The notes beneath the pieces are model-generated. The model saw only the letters and a program-made list of their open reading frames with translations, ran no database searches and was not told where the DNA came from. Both the position numbers and the translations under genes were made by a program. Positions 43,157-54,800 of a stretch of 64,000 bases of DNA are shown piece by piece. Positions within the stretch are counted from its first letter, which is position 1. Every line of letters starts with the position of its first letter. This DNA comes from Flavobacteriales bacterium (GTDB taxonomy: Bacteria > Bacteroidota > Bacteroidia > NS11-12g > UBA9320), in the NCBI GenBank assembly GCA_020635455.1, contig JACJZT010000003.1:434001-498000 (forward strand), written 5' to 3'.

Positions 43157-45622
43157 ATGCCCAGAGTCCTTATCCTTATAATGATTCTTTTCTTAGGATT
43201 AAATTCCATAAGGGCAACTCACATTGTTGGAGGTGATTTTTACTACGAATATCTCGGGAACGATGATTATAAAATTACCATGAAACTCTATATTGATTGC
43301 TATAATGGCAATCCCGGGGCAATAGAGTCGGACCAGTATGCGATCTTTGGAATTTTTGACGGAAATAATAAACTGGTGACTACCAGGGAGGTCGAGCGAA
43401 AACCCGGAGTAAAATTGTCGGGTGCGGTTTATAAATGCATCGTAAACCCCGGAGACGTTTGCGTTGAACGATACAATTACGAATTTGTAATAAACCTGCC
43501 AAAAAAAGCTGGTGGATATACTATTGCCTTTCAAAGATGTTGCAGGAACAATACCATAAAGAACATCGTAGATGCGCCCGGAACCGGTGCAACCTATTGG
43601 GTTAAAATTCCTGACAGGACCGATGTACCCATTGATAACAGCCCCATATTCAAAAAATTTCCTCCCATATACGTCTGTAATACCTTTCCATTGGTTTTTG
43701 ACCACTCGGCAACCGACAAAGATGGTGACTCGCTGAGTTATGAGCTTTACAAACCGTATAACGGAGCGGATAAAAATATGCCAAGACCGTCTGTACCAAG
43801 CAACCCTCCATTTGCCAATATCTGGTGGCTACCGGGTTATGGTACAGATAATCAAATGAAAGGAGCTCCGATCCTTACCATAGATCCTGTAACTGGAGAG
43901 CTTACCGTTACTCCAAATCTTCTGGGACAATTTGTGATTGGAGTTAAGGTGATTGAATGGCGAAACGGCCAGATAATTGGAGAAACCTTAAGAGATTATC
44001 AATTTAATGTTGTGGATTGCAAGGCAATTGCAGTTGCAAATTTTGAAGCGAAAGTGGTTTGCTCGGATACCGTATTCTTCAAAGACAAAAGTTTAGGGAC
44101 CACCACGCTTACCTGGGATTTTGGTGACCCCGCTTCCGGATTCGACAACAACCAAAGTCTGGAAAAGAACCCTTATCATGTTTATTCCGGAGATGGAGAT
44201 TTTATTGTAAAACTTCGTGCATGGAATCCTGCATGTGAAGATGAATACAATTTAAAGGTCAAAATCAGGACCCCAAAATCTGTAGATCTTGGCAGGGACA
44301 ATATATTTTGTAAACCCATCAATGAACAACTCGCCGTCAAATACGTGGATTACACCGATATATTATGGTCAACCGGAGCAAAAACGGCTTCAATTATTAT
44401 TAAAGATCCGGGCAAATATTGGGTAAGAGCCACATACGGGCTCTGTAAGTACAGCGACACCATTAATTTAAACATGGATCCGATCAGTTACACAAAAACC
44501 CCGGATTCACTTTTCTGTGATAAGGTAGATGCTTTAATGAAGATCACCAACCGTTCAAAAAATGCTAAAATACTCTGGGCACTTGGCGATACTTCTGCAT
44601 CGGTGAAGGTTAACAAAGAAGGTTCCTATCCTTTCGTAGTTTATAATAATAATTGTCAGCAAAAAGATACAATTAAATTTGTATTGGCCAGGATCACACC
44701 TAATCTGGGTCCGGACCTCTTCATTTGCAACGATTTTCTTCACACCCTTGATGCTGGCCCGGTACAGCAAGGTGCCAGCTATCTCTGGAACGATGGTTCA
44801 AACAACCGTTTGCTTACCACTTCCAGTGCAGGAACATTTTGGGTTAAAACAACCCTGAAGCATTGTGAGAAATTCGACACGATGGAGATCCGAAATTCCG
44901 TGGTAAGCGTTACTCTTGGTCCGGATAAGCATTTTTGTGACTCTTTCAGCATTGTTCTTGATGCAGGACCGGCTAATCCGGGAGGAACAGCATCGTATCT
45001 GTGGAACAACGGTGTAACTACACAAACCAACCACATTGCCGATGAAGGAAAGCACTGGGTACAAAAAACGGATAACTTCGGATGCGTAAATTCGGATACC
45101 ATTTTTATCAATGTTACCGAATCCCCAATAGTTTCCCTGGGCAAAGATACTGTGGTTATTTGTGTAAGAGCGCCCATCAGGCTATTTGCTCAAGATGGTT
45201 TTTCTGAATATCTATGGCAGGATGGCTATAGTGAAAAAGAGAGAATGGTGGAATTGCCCGGTAAATATCACATTACCGTTACAGATGAAATTGGTTGTAA
45301 AGGTTCGGATACAATTATTGTGAAAACAGATCCAAACCTGCTTCCAAATCATATCTTTATTCCGAATGCATTTACGCCTAACGGTGACGGTTTGAATGAT
45401 GTATTTCCTTTTGACGATCCGGTTTTGCAAAGCGATTATCATTTAAGGATCTTCAATCGCTGGGGTGAAAAAGTATACGATTCTGATACTAACCGCGAGC
45501 CCTGGGATGGTAAAACAAGAGCTTCAGACAGTCAGCTTGATGCTTATATCTGGATAGCTTATTACAAAGGATGTGACGGGAATCCTAAAACAGATAAAGG
45601 AACCGTAACCATTGTACGGTAG
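43157..45622 (+). CDS. T9SS type B (CHU_C, gliding-motility-associated C-terminal) adhesin
   Basis: About 821 residues. The signal peptide (PRVLILIMILFLGLNSIRA) is followed by THIVGGDFYYEYLGNDDYKI, a conserved N-terminal domain opening of Bacteroidota gliding/adhesion proteins, with a FQRCCRNNTI motif. Residues 290-370 are PKD-like (LTWDFGDPASGFD). Repeated segments then read LGRDNIFC, LGPDLFICN, LGPDKHFCD, LGKDTVVIC, each starting an Ig-like unit of about 75-90 residues. The C-terminus (HIFIPNAFTPNGDGLNDVF, then FNRWGEKVYDS and a GTVTIVR end) is the type B sorting domain exported and anchored by T9SS. A TTG 18 nt earlier is possible; the ATG at 43157 is preferred because it begins the signal peptide. 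Confidence 0.9.
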   Translation: MPRVLILIMILFLGLNSIRATHIVGGDFYYEYLGNDDYKITMKLYIDCYNGNPGAIESDQYAIFGIFDGNNKLVTTREVERKPGVKLSGAVYKCIVNPGDVCVERYNYEFVINLPKKAGGYTIAFQRCCRNNTIKNIVDAPGTGATYWVKIPDRTDVPIDNSPIFKKFPPIYVCNTFPLVFDHSATDKDGDSLSYELYKPYNGADKNMPRPSVPSNPPFANIWWLPGYGTDNQMKGAPILTIDPVTGELTVTPNLLGQFVIGVKVIEWRNGQIIGETLRDYQFNVVDCKAIAVANFEAKVVCSDTVFFKDKSLGTTTLTWDFGDPASGFDNNQSLEKNPYHVYSGDGDFIVKLRAWNPACEDEYNLKVKIRTPKSVDLGRDNIFCKPINEQLAVKYVDYTDILWSTGAKTASIIIKDPGKYWVRATYGLCKYSDTINLNMDPISYTKTPDSLFCDKVDALMKITNRSKNAKILWALGDTSASVKVNKEGSYPFVVYNNNCQQKDTIKFVLARITPNLGPDLFICNDFLHTLDAGPVQQGASYLWNDGSNNRLLTTSSAGTFWVKTTLKHCEKFDTMEIRNSVVSVTLGPDKHFCDSFSIVLDAGPANPGGTASYLWNNGVTTQTNHIADEGKHWVQKTDNFGCVNSDTIFINVTESPIVSLGKDTVVICVRAPIRLFAQDGFSEYLWQDGYSEKERMVELPGKYHITVTDEIGCKGSDTIIVKTDPNLLPNHIFIPNAFTPNGDGLNDVFPFDDPVLQSDYHLRIFNRWGEKVYDSDTNREPWDGKTRASDSQLDAYIWIAYYKGCDGNPKTDKGTVTIVR

Positions 45623-45660
45623 TTTTTATTCAAAAAAAAATTTTTTAGCAATTGCAGGTT

Positions 45661-45681
45661 GCGCGCGCCTTCGGCGCGCGC
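45661..45681 (+). terminator. GC-only hairpin with a CUUCGG loop between the two adhesin genes
   Basis: A 9-bp stem, GCGCGCGCC paired with GGCGCGCGC, closes a TTC so that the RNA loop reads C(UUCG)G, an exceptionally stable tetraloop. No T-run follows directly (ATATCC), so it may be a processing or attenuation structure or an atypical terminator. The surrounding DNA is very AT-rich. Confidence 0.5.
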
Positions 45682-45860
45682 ATATCCGCCCCTCAAATTT
45701 TACCTTTTTTAGGTACTTTTTACTTAGTTTTATTTGGATGTAAGGATTCTAAATTAAGTCCATCCATTTATTTTCCGTTTTTATCCGTATAAAATTCAAT
45801 CAAAATTAATAAATTTGTTAAGACCATTACCCTTAATTAATACACCTTTTGCCTGTCATT

Positions 45861-48800
45861 ATGAAAATCGCAAATTTTTATAAGATTCTATTTTCATTTT
45901 TTACCATTCTTTATGCCTTTTCCGGATATGCTCAAACACCTTCAAACGACGATTGTGCAGATGCCATCTTGCTAAAAATTGGTTCGGGAAATTTCGGGAT
46001 AGGCACATATCAGAGTGATTCAATTTCAATTGACAGTGCAACAACTCAACTAAGTGAGTTTTTTCATAATTCTCTTGTAACGGCAGGAAATGATAAAAAA
46101 TCCATCTGGTATAAATTCTATTTGCCATCAAGAAGAGGTGTATCACTGGAACTTAAACAAAATGCCAATAAAATTGCCATTAAAGATTGCGGGTTTACCA
46201 CTTACCTTTCGGGATCTTGCCTGCCGGGCTCTGTTGAAGCAACCAATGCAAAGCTTACCACTCTAAATCAATTCGGCAGCTCTTTTCACCCCTGCATGGA
46301 ACCCGGTTGGTACCTTGTGCAGGTTAGTGCCAAGGCCAGGGCTTTAGGAAAGGTATATATGGAAATTACAACCTCCTTTCCTTACGAACATGCATCGATT
46401 ACCAATGCTAAATACGATGTAACTCAAAATGCCTATTTCTTTGGAAATGATGTTATTGGGAAACCCGGTGAAAATTCAAAATATATTGATGTTGAAACCG
46501 GTTGTTACAGCATTGATGATTCGTCCGAATTGTTTAAACCTATTGGCAGCAACTACGCCGCCTATAATCAGTCAGCATGGTTTGTGTTTCAGGCTCAGGA
46601 TCACTCCGATTATTCTCAGATCAATTACCGATCCGTATCAACCTGCTTCGGAGTTAATGATACCGTTGCCTATCGACTCTATAAAGGTGATTGCCGCGAT
46701 ACAGGCAAGCTGATTATTCTTGATTCCAATTATCACGACTTCCGAGCCGGAAATACGTGTTATTCAACATGCTCAGACAGGGTTAATCATTATAAATGCT
46801 ATTTCGACTCAGGACAGTATTACTCTTTTCAAATTATTTTTCACAGAGATCTTGAAAAAACCGTACGTGTAACCATTTCTAACAATAATAGTGCTTACGA
46901 TACCATGAATTCGAAGCCGGTTACCGGTATAGCAAAAAATTTAGGTGACTTGCTGGGAACTTCCTATCACTATTTTGGATTTTCCTGTTCATCGTATATG
47001 TCTGATAATGCATGTAATAATGCAATACCGGCTAACGGGATCCAAATGAACAATTTAAGGTATACTTTGAACAGTTGGGCAAAATTTTCTCTTACCCAGC
47101 AAACTCGCTTAACAGTTCAACTTTATGCGGGAATCAACAACAATTACCGAAATTTTCAGTATTTGGGTTTCAGGCTTTTTAAAGGAAACATTTCTAATAA
47201 TTGCTCAAACATTGATACGTCTCAGATCATTTACAGTGGAAAAGGCAATGTGCAATACATCATCGATTGCCTTGAACCGGGAAATTATGCTTTTCAATTT
47301 CTCGGAACAGATAGCTTAAACCTTACCAGCAATTTTTCATGCACCGGTACGTACCATCTTGGAAGGGATTTCAGAATCAATATTGATGCAGACCGTTTGC
47401 CTGTAAGAAACCTCTTTTCACTTTACAGTAAAGGTGAAGCGGATTCTATTAACGTAATCGGAAATACGATTTCACCCTTACCTAAGTGGAAAAATCCTAT
47501 TTATGGTAAAACGGATACCATTGCTTGTAACGAAGGTATAATTCCGGAACATATCTGCGACACAAGCCTAACAAGGACTTCCTACAGAGTGCTGAAAATT
47601 GGGGATGTAACCGGAGATGGTGTTCCGGATTCAGGTTACCTGAACATTTTTAATTTACCATACACCTATTATACCGGGGAGCAATTCAGATTGTATAAAG
47701 GAAATGCGCTCACCTTACGCGATAGCCAGAGTATAAGTAAATATCCGGATGTTATTAAGGGATTAAAACCATATACCAATTGTTTCGGGGGGTATAATAC
47801 TACTAATTTTGTTTGCGTTGAACCGGGTGAATACACTCTTGTTTCTTTCAGCAACAACAACTCAATTGGTTCAACCGAAAGCCCATCCTTTGTTTTTCAG
47901 CATGGAAGAAGTCACTACGACACCTATGCAAAGGCTGAATTTGTTGATAGCCTGAATACATACAAAACCTACACATCCAAACGCGATACCTTTACCTGCC
48001 TTAACAATCCGGATACCATAGATGGCATTTCCTGCGGCGTTAAGAACAGTTATCATGTTTTTCGTGTAGATTCGGTATTCAAAGCCAGTTTCTACAATAA
48101 TAATTACTATTACAGCAATGGCTTCAGCCTTTTTTATGGTGATATACGAAAAGGCAAATCAGGCTTGAAGGTTTTTGAAGATGCAAATGGCAAATGGTCG
48201 TGCATATATTACAGCCGAACAACAACATCATGCAAACCATTGACACCGGGTTGGTATACCGTGGTATTGTCGGATAATGGCCCAAGTTACGATTCTGCTT
48301 ATAACAACGACCCCTCAAAAAGATACCTCTATAATTCAAGTAAATATTTCTCAATAACAACCTCAAAGAATACTGCTATCCTGTCAAAATATGAACGACC
48401 ACATAAGGCAGCTTTCCTTGATAGTTTGATAAACAACAATAAACCACTTAGTTACGATACCAATTACAATACCAAATCAATGCCCCAGAATCTGGCAAAG
48501 TTCGTGCTTCCTACCGAGCGATTTGAATGTGATTTGGATACTCCCTTAAATCATTTTCCGAAAAATGCATTATGCGACACAGGCACCACCGATATTGCTT
48601 ATTATGTTTTTACTTTAAATAAAAACTCATTTGTAAGGATAAAGAACAATGTAAATTATACCGCAAAAATAAAATTATACAAGATTGATGTCCGGAAGGA
48701 CTCTGCTAAGCTGGCAACTGAAAAACCAATTCAGGATTGCAATTACAATCCTGCGTATCTTGAGTATTGCAACCTTACTCCGGGCAGGTATACACTGGTT

Positions 48801-51800
48801 TATTTTATCAAACGTCAATCCGGTCAGATCGCCGTTATCAATGGTGAAATGTATATAGATAGTGTTGCCTATTCAAGATTCGATCATGCAAAGAACGCCT
48901 ATGATTTTGGAAGAATTCCGGGTAACAATACCTATTATGATGGAAAAATTGGTGATGTACACCCTAATGACCCGGGTTTACCTCCTAGTCATGACCTTGT
49001 AACCTGTAAAACAGGGGCACAATATTCTGACCCTGCACAAAATACCTGTTTTGGAAATTACAATCCAAATGTATACCTGTCCGATACCAATACGGTAATG
49101 TTTCCAACAGACTCAATCTTTGTTTACAATTATGGAAAGCAAAACTATTATCCTTATTACGGTTACGGTCCTTCGCGAAACCTCTGGTATACTTTTACCG
49201 TGCGTGGAAAAGGAATTGTCCATGTAAAGCTTTCAACCATTGCTCAAAAATATCATTATACCAAAGACAATAATTTCAGGTTTACCATTTACGAATCGGA
49301 TGAAGATGGAAATCTTGGTTTTGACACTCTCAGATCTCTTGGTAGAATTGACTCAACCTTAGCCGATGGGTTGAAGTATGTGGCGGATGACCGCTCAGGC
49401 TATTACTATTGCTATGGCGGTTCAGACTATCACGAACTTTTTGCCATCCCGGCCTGCGACTCCATAAAAACGAGAAGGTTTTATATTTTGGTTACTGCAA
49501 CCGGTTATAACTCATACTTTACAACCGCCAATTTGCATGTATCCATGAGTGTTAAGTACGATAGCTTGTATATTCCTCCTACTAAATTTGACTATTATTC
49601 AACAGCCAATGACATTAACGGAGTAAACTATCAGAACCTCCTGCTAAACTGGGATGCAAATACCTACCCTTACACCGGATGGAGCTATACCGGTAACTGG
49701 CAACGATACAATACCATTACTCCCAGGGTAGGAACTCATTACTTCTGGCCTTATTACAGCAGTACCATCGATACCACCGAACTAGTGCAAACCGTTGATG
49801 TAAGTCATTTTATCCCTGCGATCAATGCAGGAAAAGCAACGGCTGAATTTGGAGCATATATACAATCTAAAAACAAAACCGTACCGGATGAAGGAAGGTT
49901 GATCCTTGAATTTTTGAACGATACCAACGGAGTACTTTCTGTATACAAAAGTAGCTTTGTATCCCATGTTGATCAGTGGGTAAAGGAATCCATTGTTAAA
50001 ACCATCCCGCCTAAAACCAAAAAGGTGCGTGTAAGTCTTCAGGCTAGAGATGCCAGCAATGACAATTATTTTGACTCCTACTTCGATGAGATGTCCTTAT
50101 ACATTAAAGTTGACTCTTCTATCCATACACAACCTCTCAAATCAAATCTTGTTTACCGGGGTACAACCGACAATTTTTCTACTGCTACGCTCGACTCCAC
50201 CGATTATCAAAAAATATATACAGGGTGCAGCGGTGACAAGGGAAGTGTTTGGTATAAGTTTACGGTCGACAGCACCGGTTACCTTTACTACAATTACTTT
50301 TATACAAAACTTTCAGGATCAACTGTAACAACCAATTACGATGCATCATTATATTATCTGAGGCTTTACAAGAACCTTGTTCCGGGTGATTCCTTAAAAG
50401 GACTTGTTTATTTGCCTCAAATTGGTGGCAATTCTAGTCTGAGTCAGATCATGGGAGGGTATTCATACTATAATTGCGTTTCTCCGGGAACCTACTATCT
50501 TCAGATAAATAAATGCAATCGCTTTGAATGCAACGACGATGTATATCCTCAGCTGTATTTTAATTTTCATAATGGAGATTTTTGTCACAATGCCATTGAA
50601 ATCCAATTGGATACATTGGAGTCAAAAACAGCCACAACCTTGGTGAATTGTCACACAATGGGAACCGATTTCGGTGAGGACGGTTCAGATCTTGGCTGTC
50701 TATTCGGGCCGAAAGGTTATAAATCATCCTGGTTCAAAGTAATTTATACGGATACTACAAAGTCAGACCTTGAATTTAAACTTGGTGAATTCACTTCAGC
50801 AAAACCGGATGAAATTCGATACCGTACCTATTACGGCACCTGCAATTCACTAACTCCGGCTCCTTGTAATAATAACGCTCTTACAGAATTTACCATAGAC
50901 TGTATCAAAAATGGTACCTATTATGTACAGGTTGTGACACCCGAAAGTGCAACCGGAAACATCGATCTTACGGTTGAAACCAAGGAAAACGTCGATACTA
51001 CTTGTTTCCCTATTAATATTTTTCAGCCAAATGCGGTGTTTGCCTATAACACCGGATGCCCTGAAAACATCGTTGAGTTTATCAATACCAGCTCAAGAGG
51101 GGATTCTATTGTTTATCACTGGGATTTTGGATATAACAACAGTACAAGCAATGCTCTAAATCCGGTATTTGCCTACCCTGCCTTATCCACAGAACAAACC
51201 TATAAGGTTAAACTCAATGTAACGCACATCACCCGAGGTGGAGTAGATTCCATTGAAATAACCGTTTCAGTACCCTTTGCAACCTTTGTGAAAGTTTCAA
51301 ACTCGGATACGGGCTTGTGTGCCGGGGACAGTGTGCTGTTAACCGGATCGATTTCTCATGGAAAGGGGATATGGAATACAGGTGACACCAGCAAAAGTAT
51401 TACTGTTAAGCGAACCGGCTGGTATTATTATATGCAGGATGATTCACCTCAGCTGTTAACCAACGGAAGTGCAGAAAAAACCATAGCAACCGGATGGACC
51501 GTCGCCTCGGGAAGTTGGAACTTCAGAGGCAGCAGCCCCTATCCAAAAGACAGTTCAAGGTACTTTTATGCAACCAATTCCAAGGATGTGGCTGAGATCT
51601 ACCAAATCGTGGATGTAAGTTATGACTCCGTGTTGATCGACAAAGGCTTAGCCAAGACCTCCCTGGTCAGTTTTATCCAGAGTTACCCGGAAACAGAACC
51701 GGATCAATGCCAGATCATTCTTGAATACCTTGACACTGCAGGCAACCTGACAGGTTATTACCAAAGTGGATTACTCTTTAATGTTTCGGAATGGCAGAAA

Positions 51801-54800
51801 CTGGTTCACTCGAGAACCACGCCAGCCAAAACCCGAAAATTAAAAGTTCGTCTGCAAAGCATCAATTCAGATAATACCACCAATAATTATGCCTTTTTTG
51901 ATAAAGTCGTTCTCAAAATGCGATCAGCCTGTGATTACATCGACAGTGTGTATGTGCAGGTGAACCCCAATCCGATCGTTGATGCAGGAAAGGATGCAAC
52001 CTTCTGCTGGTACGATTCGGTTCTTGTTTCTCCTAAAGTTGATTATTACGACCCCTATTGGGTGTACGAACCCTTTAACGATCAATTTCATAGCGGTAAC
52101 CTTTCAAAAGATGCTTCTTATACTCCCTCTGACAAATTCCTTTACTTGAATCAAGCAAGCACCAGTTCGGTGGGTACGGTAGAATGGGAATTGGATTCGA
52201 TGAAAATTTCCGATTCTTTGGAGTTAGGTTTTGAATTTCAATCCGGTTTTTCAAGTACTTGCATCAACAGTGTTTTCGGATTTTACCTTTTTAACTCCCA
52301 AACCCCGACCGGTGTGTATCAAAACAACGGAGGTTATACCTTGTATTTTAATGAAAACGACAACCGTATCAGTATATACTGGTTAGGATCCAACCGAAGA
52401 AACATCTACCTAAACAAAATACTGGATGATGAAAAATGGCATAAAGTAAAAGTTTACTACTATAAACAAAGGTTTATTATCTATTTTGATGATGTTTTGG
52501 TTGATAACTTCCTGGACAACGGAACCCGAAGCCAGTCAGGGATCAAAGCAGGTTTAATAGCGGCAAACAACTTCTACTCATGCCCTCTGGAGCACAAAAT
52601 ACGAAGAACCTATATCAGCAGAACAAACCCTTATCATATGGTAATTCCTGCTCTGAACGGGAGAAAGAATACGTTTGTATGGAACGATATGAACACCGAC
52701 ACTTCAAGATGGATATCTCAACAAGCAACGTACAAAGTACAGGCCACAGATAAAAATAAATGCCTGAGCAATATCGACAGTATCCAAATTAATAACATAA
52801 AACTTTACGACAGTTTATTAAGCTCATCTCCGCAAATTTGTGAGCAACTGGATACTTTCCGTTTGATACCAATAATAAATGGCGGTAAATTTTATGGAAA
52901 TTCAAACCTTGACTCAAGTGGTTTGATAAACGTAGGTACTTCTCATAAAGGCAGTAATGTGTTTTATTACACCGTTACAGATACTTTCGGTTGTAAATAT
53001 GTTGACACAGGTAATTATACCATCGACAGTTTGCCACTGATCAAAATTGATCCGGCCCAAAAAGTCTGCAGAAATGAAGGTCCCTTCTTCTTAAAAGTCA
53101 ATAGCAATCAGGGTTACTTCTATGGAGGAAGTTACATTGATTCAAACGGACTGTTTTACCCTTCAAGGACAAGTCTTTCTCAAAACAAGGTTTATTACCG
53201 AACCAAAGGAAATTACTGTATAGGGGTCGATTCAATCCTTGTTGCCGTTGATTCCATGCCCGATGCTTCCATTATAGCCGCAGGACCTTTCTGTAAAAAT
53301 TCAGGCATTCAAACCCTTAAACCCAAAGTTAACTCAGGCGGTAAATTCTCAGGAGGCATTTATCTTGATTCTACCGGAAAGTTCGATCCAAACCTGGCTT
53401 CCATTGGAAACAACAAGATCTATTACACCTTTACGGATGGAAATTCGTGCACCAACATGGATTCGATAACCGTTACGGTAAATGGCTTACCCAATGCTGC
53501 CATTAAGGGATACGACAATTTCTGTTTAAACGGAAATAAAAGGATCATTGAGCCAAGATTCAACTTTGGTGGAAAGTTCTATGGTGGCAGTTACATTGAC
53601 TCTTCCGGGAATTTCGATCCATCGGTTGCAGGACCAGGTTTGAAAAAGGTCCATTATACATATACGGATGCAAATTCATGTACCTCTGTTGATTCCACAA
53701 CTCTAAAGGTTGATACCATACCTAGGATCGGACTTTTAACTATGGCCGCCTTGTGCAGTAATGAACAAGCTCAGAACATCAACTATCTGAATAAAAATTT
53801 GACATTAAGTTTTTCGGGAGGAAGGTATATTACTTCAAACGGTATCTTTATACCGGATTCTGCTTCCATTGGTTTCAACAAAATATATGTGATCGGTACA
53901 GATAAGAATACTTGTTCAGGTATGGATTCAATGTCTGTTGAGGTCATTCAAATGCCCGATGCAGAAATCGTACAGCCGGCTGAAATTTGTGAAAACACTG
54001 ACAGTCTGATCGTTTCTGCCAAGTTTAAAGGAGGATTTTTCTCCGGTAATGCATTTATTTCCGATTCCGGTTTATTTTCTCCTAAACTTGCCGGACAGGG
54101 CAATTACCCGATCTTTTACACATTAATTAACCGTGGATGTACTTCCATCGACACGGTGATACTTGTGGTTCGTCCTGTACCAAATGTTGACCTTTCAGTT
54201 GATCCTTCCTCCGCTTGCGAACCAGCATACATTAAATTTAAGGGAACACCGGGTTATACCTATGAATGGACATCGAACTCTACCGTGATTGGAAGAGTGG
54301 ATGAATTCACGACGTTATATTTCAGAGGAAACTATGACATCAATATAAAAGTTACCAATGCATTTGGTTGCAGCTCGTTTTATACACGAAATCTGATAAT
54401 CCATCCGAAACCCGAGGCTAAATTCTCCTATTCCCCCTCCGAGATCTTTATAGGCTCAACCGATGTTATGTTTGAAAACCAATCCGTTGGTACGATTGTA
54501 ATGTCTGAATGGTCGGAAAGCAATTCGGTTTTCAGCTCAGAATTTAGTCCTACGCATGCCTTTTATGATACCGGATTCTTAAACATCCGATTGGTGGTTA
54601 CGAACGAAAAGGGATGTATGGATACAGCTTATGGCCAGTTGTATGTAATAGACGATTTTAAATGTTTTCTTCCGAATGCCTTTAGTCCGAACGGGGATGA
54701 TATCAATGAATTATTTTACCCAATAGGAATAGGAATATCGAGATATGAAATGACCATTTACAATCGTTGGGGCGAGAAATTGTATGAGGGTGAAGAGCCC

